Assembly: GCF_000485595.1 (NCBI RefSeq)
Contig: NW_014577062.1
Coordinates: 1 to 42,173 of the forward strand
Origin: Priapulus caudatus
Lineage: Eukaryota; Priapulida; Priapulimorpha; Priapulimorphida; Priapulidae
Reading direction: 5' to 3'
Length of the DNA: 42,173 bases
Shown here one piece after another: positions 21,500-29,773 of this stretch. The notes beneath the pieces were generated by a model. The model did not search any database and was not told the DNA's origin. It saw only the letters and a list, made by a program, of their open reading frames with translations. Every line of letters begins with the position of its first letter. Within the stretch, counting starts at the first letter, position 1. Both the position numbers and the translations under genes were made by a program.

Positions 21500-22420
21500 C
21501 AATACACAAATGGCAAGTACTATTATAACTACTACTACTAGTACTAGGAGCTATCCAGTACACGTGTTTACTTGTTGTGTTGTTACGTGTACACAGAGGC
21601 ACTTCTTGCAGAGAGTCAGACCACATTCGCAGGTCCTGGGGTGGCGTTGTGCTTATTTCAGTTTTACGAACTATGTTAGAACTATGCAAGCCGTACGGAT
21701 CGGTCTATAAATCAAGTATGAAACCGATTTATCAATTTTTTTAAATATATTTGTGATATTATTATAATTATATGACAAAACGGCTTCGATGCCTCAAATT
21801 ACCACTTACAATGTATTGGGCGATTTTCCGGTGTAATGCGATTGTGGCGACATCTGCGGACTGATTGTGCAATAAAAACCGCCACGCGCTATGGTGTTTA
21901 TATGTTATTATATGTTATTATATGCCATGTTTATTAATTCATTAATAAAAATGGTGGTAGATGGCGTTTTTATAGGAGGCATTTTATCTAGCATTTTAGA
22001 GATTCTATAATACTATATATATGAAAATGGCGGTAAATAATGGCAGCAAAAATAGTGCATTGGCGATTATATGATTTTGAAGAATTTTAGCTAAGCAGTT
22101 AAGGAATTTTACATAGGCCCAATGGTGAGTATTAGGTCGGTGATTCCGCATAGCCTTATATGTTATAGGGAACACTGCAGTGATTCCGCACCCACACAAA
22201 CAATTTGTTAACCCCTACTTAGATGATATAAGTAAGAAAAAACTTTAGGTAATTGTGTGAAGCCAAGTAAGGTAGGTAAGGTATATATGTGTTACATTAG
22301 TAATAATAACTGTAATAATTATAATAATATGTAGTTCGTGGATGATGGTTAAAGTATTAATTCATATTCGATAAAAGATTAATTCAGAACCAATGAATGA
22401 AACAGCTGCTTATTAAAAGA
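21500..22420. other. AT-rich stretch without recognised features
   Basis: At 21510-21545 there is a copy of 9839-9874 (GGCAAGTACTATTATAACTA). TATGTTATTA repeats occur near 21900. No exon or TIR pair was found. Confidence 0.4.
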
Positions 22421-22421
22421 T

Positions 22422-23574
22422 TCCCGATTGGTTGATTGATAGGAGGTTCAGGATTAGTCGGCTGCTAGGAGGACCCTGATTGGTTGGCTGCGTTTAAGCT
22501 CCTGATTGGCCGGCTGTTAGGAGGCTCCTGATTGGTCAATTGCTAGGAGGCTCCTGATTGGTCGATTGTTAGGAAGCTCCTGATTGGCCGGCTGCTATGA
22601 GGCCCCTGATTGGTCGATTGTTAGGAGGACCATGATTGGCTGGCTGCTACAAGCCCCTTGATTGGCTGGCTTCTAGGAGGCTCCTGATTGCTCGATTGCT
22701 AGGAGGCTCCTGATTGGCTGGCTGCTACAAGCCCCCTGATTGGCTGGCTGCTACAAGGCCCCTGATTGGTCGATTGTTAAGATGCTCTTGATTGGCCGGC
22801 TGCAACAAGGTTCCTGATTGGTCGGCAATCAGGAGCCTCATAGCAGCCAACCAATCAGGGGCCTCCTAGCAGCCAACCAATCAGGGGCCTTATAGCAACC
22901 GACCAATCAGGGTCCTCCTTGCAACCGACCAGTCAGGAGCCTTGTTGCAGCCGACCAATCAGGAGCCTCGTAGCAGCTGGCCAATCAGGAGCCTTCTAGC
23001 AGCCGACCAATCAGGGGCCTCCTAGCAGCCTACCAATCAGGGGCCTCGTAGCAGCCAACCAATCAGGGGCCTTATAGCAACCGACCAATCAGGGTCCTCC
23101 TTGCAACCGACCAGTCAGGAGCCTTGTTGCAGCCGGCCAATCAGGAGCCTCGTAGCAGCCGGCCAATCAAGAGCCTCCTAGCAGCTGACCAATCAGGGGC
23201 TTCCTAGCAGCCGACCAATCAGGAGCCTCGTAGCAGCTGGCCAATCAGGAGCCTTCTAGCAGCCGACCAATCAGGGGCCTCCTAGCAGCCTACCAATCAG
23301 GAGCCTCGTAGCTGCCGACCAATTAGGAGCCTCCTAGCAGCCAACCAATCCGGGGCATCCTCGCAGCTGATCAATCAGGAGCCTCGTAGCAGCCGGCCAA
23401 TCAGGAGCCTTGTAGCAGCCGACTAATCAGGGGCCTCGTAGCAGCCGATCAATCAGGGGCCTCATAGCAGCCAGCCAATCAGGAGCCTCGTAGCAGCCGG
23501 CCAATCAGGAGCCTCTTAGCAATCGACCAATCAGAAGCCTCGTAGAACAGGAGGCTCCTGATTGATTGGCTGCA
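22422..23574. repeat. Inverted array of about 43 26-bp Y-box/CCAAT units
   Basis: The unit begins CCTGATTGGCCGGCTGCTAG and ends GAGGCT. Units run in ATTGG orientation to about 22825 and in CCAAT orientation from about 22826 to 23545; one unit flips back at 23549-23574. Nearly all keep CCAATCAG, which fits the NF-Y consensus and the Y-box form CTGATTGG. Higher-order copies spaced 182 bp (7 units; 22868 and 23050) and 260 bp (10 units; 22972 and 23232) show expansion in blocks. The opposing arms could form a hairpin of about 400 bp. Confidence 0.9.
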
Positions 23575-23586
23575 TGTGCATTTAAA

Positions 23587-23660
23587 TAGGGTTAGGGTTA
23601 GGGTTAGGGCAGAGCATATAAATCAAATTAGTTGATTTATATGCTCTGGTTATAAAGGTT
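23587..23660. repeat. TTAGGG run next to a perfect hairpin
   Basis: Three to four TTAGGG units are followed by AGAGCATATAAATCAA, a short loop and the inverse TTGATTTATATGCTCT, then another TTAGGG. It abuts the end of the Y-box array. Confidence 0.75.
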
Positions 23661-24490
23661 AGGGTCACAATGCAACATAAAACAGAAGTTTGAGGCACGT
23701 GATTTGTATCAACCAATGGCAGCGCTCACTAGAGCCCTATGTTCTTGATTATCCTAGGAAAAATAATCAAGCGGCCTGCCACACGCCACAGCCTTAGGCC
23801 ACACCTAGCTACGCCTGCAACACATCGATCCTAGATGATTTTCTGAATTGACTGCGTATGTCCACCGCTTACTGGAATGCCAACATCTATTCCATATAGT
23901 CCAATAACCTAATAACCTTATATTGATTAGTCGTCAAAGCCCAATTAATTATGTCAAAGACGAGATATATATATATAACAAATAAAATCTATATTATATA
24001 TATACTGTAATATATAATATAGATCATTGAGAGATCAACACGAGAGATCAATAGATAGATCAACACTGCGGATTGCAGTAGAATCATTATTCCCCAATAA
24101 CAGCTAGGAATAATCACTTCAATGCTTCAAACTCAAAATTGCCGCCTTTCTGGCACAGACAGTATATACGAGTGAGTGTGCGAACTGACGAACATGCTTC
24201 AGCAGTAGGAGTGACTTTGTCCAGTTTGCTTAGGTTTAATAATATGCACATACATCAAGAGCTCATAACAGATCTCTATTATGAGCTCGATCTTGACATA
24301 CATGTATATAAAATATGTGGCTAGATAACCATCCTAAATAACAGAGTGAATAAAAACAAATGTGTTTTAGGCCTATTTCACTCCTGATACTAACCGTAAC
24401 TAACGGATCAGTTTGCGCACGTGTGTATCTATGGTATGGTATATCTATGATCTAACCAACCCATAATATCGTTTGTATCAGTACTGCAAA
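23661..24490. other. Unassigned AT-rich DNA
   Basis: It contains a self-complementary TATATA tract near 23970-24025, AGAGATCAA repeats at 24029-24063 and an imperfect hairpin at 24253-24295. No exon. Confidence 0.4.
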
Positions 24491-24491
24491 T

Positions 24492-24500
24492 CAGTAGTGC
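24492..24500. repeat. Left 9-bp target-site duplication
   Basis: CAGTAGTGC, identical to 26802-26810 and directly adjacent to the element ends. Confidence 0.75.
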
Positions 24501-26801
24501 CCTGGGGCCGGATTCATCAACGTTGCGTAAAGTGTATTGCGTACACCGAGTTTCTACGAAGTACGTACGCAAAGCTCGTAGGTGCGATTCATCAACGCAG
24601 CGTAGCACCTGCGTACGCAAATGTTGATGAATTCCAGTGTAAATCCACTACGCCATCGTGGCTGCTGGCTGTTGAGGCGCGTGCCTAGCATAAACCAATC
24701 ACACTGTGCGACACATACCATAGGAACCAAACTGACGCCTCTCTTGTATTTAACCCATATGGCTCGTCTAGCTCTGTCTACATGTGTGTGTGTGTGGGGG
24801 GGGGATGTGATAGTGTCTTCATTTTCGTTTGTATGATTGCGTTCAACACTCATGAAAGCAGCGACACGTACACGTGCGTGCGTGTCGTTGCGTGCCGGTG
24901 CGGGTGCGTCGCGTGTCGCACGTGCACGTTGTCCGGTGTCGTCAGCGTTCGCGTGCGGTGCGTGCCATGTAGCACGTATGCGTGCGTCGGTGTGGTGCAC
25001 GTCACCACGTGCGGGTGGGGCACGTACACGTGCGTGGTGGTGTGTAGTACACAGTGGCCAACCGTGCGTGCGTGTGTACGTACACGTGCGTTGCGTGCGT
25101 CTGTTACGTACACGTGCCGTGCGTGCGTGCGTGCGTGCGTGTCTGCGGCTTGCGTGTTCACGTACACGTGCGCGATGGGAGTGCGTTGTACGGACACGGC
25201 CCGTGCCGTGCGTGCGTTTTGCAGTCACGTGCTGTGTGTGACGGTACACGTGCAGTGGTGCCGTACGTGACATGTGCACGTGTGCGTGTGCCGTGCGTGG
25301 CTATGTTGCACGTCGTGCGTGCAGTACGCCTCCGTGTGTGTGCACGTACACGTGCTACCCCCGAGCAACGTCTCTGCCGCGACGTGCACGTGCGGTGCTG
25401 TGGTGCACGTCCGTCGCGTGGCGGGTTGTGCCACGCTACACTCGTGGCGTCGGCGTGCGGGTGCACGTAACACGTGCGTGCATGCTGCTACGTTACACGC
25501 GCCGTGCTGGGCATGCACGTACACGTGCAGCACGTGCCCCGCCGTACATGTGCACGTGCAGCTCGCGTGTGGTCGGTTGCGACGGTACAGCGTACGGTGC
25601 GTATCACTACCACTACTGTGCGTGTTGCACGTACACGTGTGGTTGCCGTCGCCGTGTGGTTCCCCGTACCACGGGGCGTGGGCCTGGCTCTGCCGGTGGT
25701 CTGGCGGATTGTGCACGTGGGCGGTGGGCGTGCGTGGCGTGTGCACGTACACGTGCGCGTGTGTACGTACACGTGCGTGCGTACCTGCGTCGGCGACGTA
25801 CACGTTGCGTGCGTCGTGCGTGCGTGCGTTGTGTGCACGTCACGTGCGTGCGTGCGTGCTGGTTTGTACCGTACCACGCGGCGCGCGTGCGTTGCCGTGC
25901 GTGCACTACACCGTGCGTGCCGTGCGTGCATGTGCATGTGCTGTAGCGTGTCGCTGTGCACGTACCACGTACGTGCGCTGGCACGTACACGTGCCCGTGC
26001 CGTGGCGTGTGTCGTACACAAGCGTGACGTGCGCGTGTGCCACGCTAAACGTGCGTGTGTGATTGTGCACGTGTGCGTGCGTGCATGTGCACGTACACGT
26101 GCGTGCGTGCGTGTGCACGTACACGTGCGTGCGTGCGTGTGTACGTACACGTGCGTGCGTGCGTGTGTGCGTGCCTGTCACGTACACGTGCGTGCGTGTG
26201 TACGTACACGTGCGTGCGTGCGTATGCACGTACACGTGCGTGCGTGCGTGTGCACGTACATATGCGTGCGTGCATGCGTGTGTACGTACACGGGCGTGCG
26301 TGCGTGTGCACGTACACGTGCGTACGTGCTTGTGCACGTGTGCGTGCGTGCGTGCGTGTGCACGTACACGGCTAACTACGAACTCGCTTATAACGAAAAC
26401 AATGCCAAGCTATGACAAAAGCAAGGACAAAAGAAGCGTCAAAGGCGCCGCCTGTCTGTGTAGTATGGTAATTATTTATTTATTTCTAGTTGAGTAGTAA
26501 TTTTATAATGTTTTCTCAATAAAATAATGTATGCTGCGGTATGCTGGAAACACCTGCGGAAATTTCGAGTGGTTTACGGCACCTCGTCAGCTTGTGTAAA
26601 GTTACGCAAAGGTTTACGTAAATTTTAGCTTGATGAATCGTACCTAAATCGCCCTCGCTTGCGTACGCGAAATCGTGCGCAAATTTACTAAATAGCTGTG
26701 TTGATGAATCGCAACTAAGCAACGTCGATTGCGTACATAAGATTTATGCAAATTATTTTGCGTACGCAGCTTGATGAATCTACTCCCCCCCACCCCACCC
26801 A
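24501..26801. mobile_element. Mutator-like non-autonomous element filled with satellite
   Basis: The left end reads GGGGCCGGATTCATCAACG then TTGCGTA; the right end, inverted, reads GGGGGAGTAGATTCATCAAG then CTGCGTA. GATTCATCAA recurs subterminally at 24511, 24586, 24624 and, inverted, at 26631, 26701 and 26771. The identical 9-bp CAGTAGTGC lies immediately outside both ends. A 9-bp duplication with structured, G-rich ends suits Mutator-like elements, but I recognised no transposase. About two thirds of the body is the 24840-26370 satellite. Confidence 0.75.
24840..26370. repeat. Alternating purine-pyrimidine satellite, 26-bp period
   Basis: Units of the form CGTACACGTGCGTGCGTGCG plus TGTGCA repeat with a 26-bp period, most regular at 26080-26370 and more varied to the left. 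Most of the sequence alternates purine and pyrimidine strictly, which favours Z-DNA. Each unit holds CACGTG and many CpGs. Stop codons (all Y-R-R) cannot occur in strict alternation, so long frames in all six readings are artefacts. Confidence 0.9.
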
Positions 26802-26810
26802 CAGTAGTGC
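26802..26810. repeat. Right 9-bp target-site duplication
   Basis: CAGTAGTGC, pair of 24492-24500. Confidence 0.75.
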
Positions 26811-26835
26811 AAAGCCGTCCGTTGGAACCAGCTGG

Positions 26836-26855
26836 TGACGTCATGGCCGCCATGT
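26836..26855 (+). promoter_or_regulatory. CRE-like and YY1-like promoter motifs
   Basis: TGACGTCA (perfect CRE) overlaps ATGGCCGCCATGT, which fits the YY1 core GCCGCCAT. They lie about 100 bp before the proposed ATG of the zinc-finger gene, where promoter-proximal sites and a start region are expected. A short upstream reading frame begins at ATG 26843 and stops after about 20 codons. Confidence 0.5.
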
Positions 26856-26945
26856 GTAATTTGAGTTCGTCGGGCAGGGTGTGTATTCGAGGGTCCCCGC
26901 GTTGAATAGTATTTTGATATATTATATTGTCTGTATGTGAATATT

Positions 26946-27011
26946 ATGGAAGGAAATTCTGTATCATCAAACTCAATTTCAGTGGAACCCATTGAAGGGT
27001 TTAAAAAGCAG
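26946..27011 (+). CDS. Zinc-finger gene, proposed first coding exon
   Basis: ATG opens 22 codons, MEGNSVSSNSISVEPIEGF then KKQ, ending CAG followed by donor GTGAGT. The promoter-like motifs upstream and the phase-0 match to 35606 support it. It could instead belong to another gene whose later exons I missed. Confidence 0.55.
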
Positions 27012-29737
27012 GTGAGTTGCTATTATGTAAGGATCCAATGTAATTTAGATGCTATATCTTTTGGATAACTGTCATGTCGCCCGTCCATACTGAGGTGTTT
27101 TGGAGTGGTGGAGATCCCCACGATCTCTTGAAATCGCGCATGTACATTATGATAATATTTACTAAGGTGGTATTGCATGGATAAAATCTTGAAGGCAATT
27201 AGGCCTACTGTTATTTTCTGGCTTCTGTGTATACTATTGGTTCCGCGAGGCCAGACCGTCTAGATATTAAGTATATTCATTGAGTAATTGCGATAAGTTG
27301 ATGATTTTCGGTCAGCTTGAATCTTGCTGTGTATAGTAGTAGTACGCCGTGTACGGCTCATAGGGTCTATGTCCCCCGGGGTACTGCCGGAACGTACCCT
27401 GGTACTATCTAATATGCCGTACCGTACCTCGCCTACTCCACTAACGAGTCTAGGGAGTCGCCTACGCCTACTCCCTAACCCTAACCCTAACCCTAATCCT
27501 AACCCTAACCATATCAAATACTGAATAGTGACCAGGGTACGTTCCGGTATACCGGACCGTACCCAGGGTACGTTCCGGCAGTACCCTGGGGGACATAGAC
27601 CCTATGAGCTATAGTACGTGTACATATGTCACTGTTTCCACTGTTACTGTTGCTCATACTCATACTCATAGGGTCTATGTCCCCCAGGGTATTGCCGGAA
27701 CGTGCCCTGGGTACGGTCCGGTATACCGGAACGTACCCTGGTCACTATTTGATATGGTTAGTGTTAGGGTTAGGGTTCGGGTGGTTCAAGGATAGAGAAC
27801 ATGGGTCCCAATAAAACCAATGTCATTTACATCAATGTTATTGATTATATTGATTATATTTTTGGTTATGGTTAGGGTTAAGGTCAGGGTGTTAGCCAAG
27901 CACATTGGTTTTATTGGGACCCATGTTCTCTATCATTGGGCCGTTAGGGTTAGGGTTAGGGTTTTTGCATCATTCCTTGATATACGGAAAGTCTGTGCAT
28001 CAGTTGATGATATACAGAAATCTTACTGACTAGTAATTGCACAATAATGTTGAAGACTCATCATTATGATTATGACTCATCATTAATGATTGAGGTAATC
28101 TATCAATAATCAAACACTGTAATATTAACTAGAAATGAGCAGTTGTCGCCAACTACATGTATCCCCCGTGATCTAGTATGAATAGAATATCTATGTAAGG
28201 ACGTAGAAGGCAGGTAAAGTTAAATAAGTCACAAAGACAAAGGTTTGTTAGACAACTGGTGTGCCCGATGTGTATACTTTGGAATCTGGTTACCCTAGAA
28301 GGTCCGAAGAGGAAATGTAAACCGTCGACTAGTTTGACCTTCAGGTCAAGGGCAGTGGTGGTTTTGGTATGCGATGCGACAGACCTTTTCCCCAAGATGT
28401 GTAAGCAATACCAAGTTTGGTCGCGCTAGGTCAATTAGGGGCTGAGTTAGAGAGCGGAAGGGAAATATGATCAAGGTCAAGGTAAAGGTGAAATAAAGGT
28501 CGCAGTGACCTGGTGGGCAGTTTTTACCCGATCTCGGATGATGTTCAAATTTGGCATGAAGGTGCGTTATGGTAAAGCGAAGACGCCAATCGTTTTTGGT
28601 GTGGGCGGAGTCATCGTTGCTATGGTAACAACATTTTTGTGGAAATATTGTAGACCCTGTAACTTCTGCTGTTTTTACCCGATTGTCATGGAATTTGGCA
28701 CACAGGGCCGATATAACATGTCCTATATATATATATATATATATATATTTGAATATAAATTTAAATATAAATTTTAATACAAATATAAATTTCATGACAA
28801 TCGGGTAAAAAGTGCAGAAGTTACAGGTTCTAGAATATTTCGACAAAAAATGTTACCATGGCAACAATGACTCCGCCCACACCAAAAAAGATTGGCACCT
28901 TCATGCGAAATTTGAAGATGATCCGAGAAGAACTGCAGCCGGTAGAGCGTTCACAAGGAAATCTCTGCGGCGGCGGCGGCGCGCCGATGCCAAACCCATA
29001 GTATCCCTCGAACGAATACAATTATGCCACTACCAGTGGCCACTGCCAGTGCATGTGGTGGTGATAGTATGGTGTAGTTTTTGCCTGCGTTAATTAGTTA
29101 CAGGTGGCAGCTCTTTATTTCAGCCTGTAGGCTTGCGTAGGTAAATGGATGAGTGCTTACCTATTCTGTCTTGCAAATAGTTGTTGCTATACTACGTACG
29201 ATGGAAGCTTCCAGCTTCCATCTTTAATCTTAAGACATTCAAACGTACGCGCCATCTCGTGGCAACTTTCATAACGATCCCAACGAAAATTTCTTCGAGA
29301 AGGTTCCTGATACCATCCCAGTGTTCGAAATAAGGGCTATCCGTTTGTCCGTACTTGTCCATTTCCACGGAGGACAAGTAGATCTGTCAGGTAGCTTGTC
29401 CGCCGGACAAGCAGCTTTTTAGAGCAATTTTTTATAATTTTCTACCATCGCTCGCGGCTGCTGGGAAACCTGAGTTAACATAGTATAAACATGGGCTGTC
29501 GGAGTGCCACCCGAATTATCATATAGTATAAACATTTATGTGAAGTTATATAAAAACGTTACCGCCTTGCTAGCGCCACGAAACGGTCTTGCTAGGGTTA
29601 GAAACCCATCAGACAATCAGTCTGATAGACAATCAGACATCTGTATAGACAATCAGCCGTACAGCCTCGTCCGGCAGCGCTACCGCCTCGAGAAAGAGAG
29701 AAATTGAGAGTGAGAGAGAGAGAGAGAGCGCGAGAGA

Positions 29738-29773
<36 letters not shown>

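Noticed and set aside
22422-23574. CRISPR-like repeat array
   Set aside because: Units are contiguous 26-mers without unique spacers, change orientation, and the genome is eukaryotic.
24554-26415. Long open frames (up to about 310 codons) on both strands
   Set aside because: They arise from alternating purine-pyrimidine satellite that cannot contain stops; translations are Val/Cys/Arg or Thr/His/Ala repeats.
27475-27515. True telomere
   Set aside because: TTAGGG runs are only a few units, occur in both orientations within TIR elements and lie in the interior of the scaffold.
27260-27524. Gly-Leu and Asn-Pro repeat frames
   Set aside because: Translations of TTAGGG/CCCTAA repeats within a MITE.
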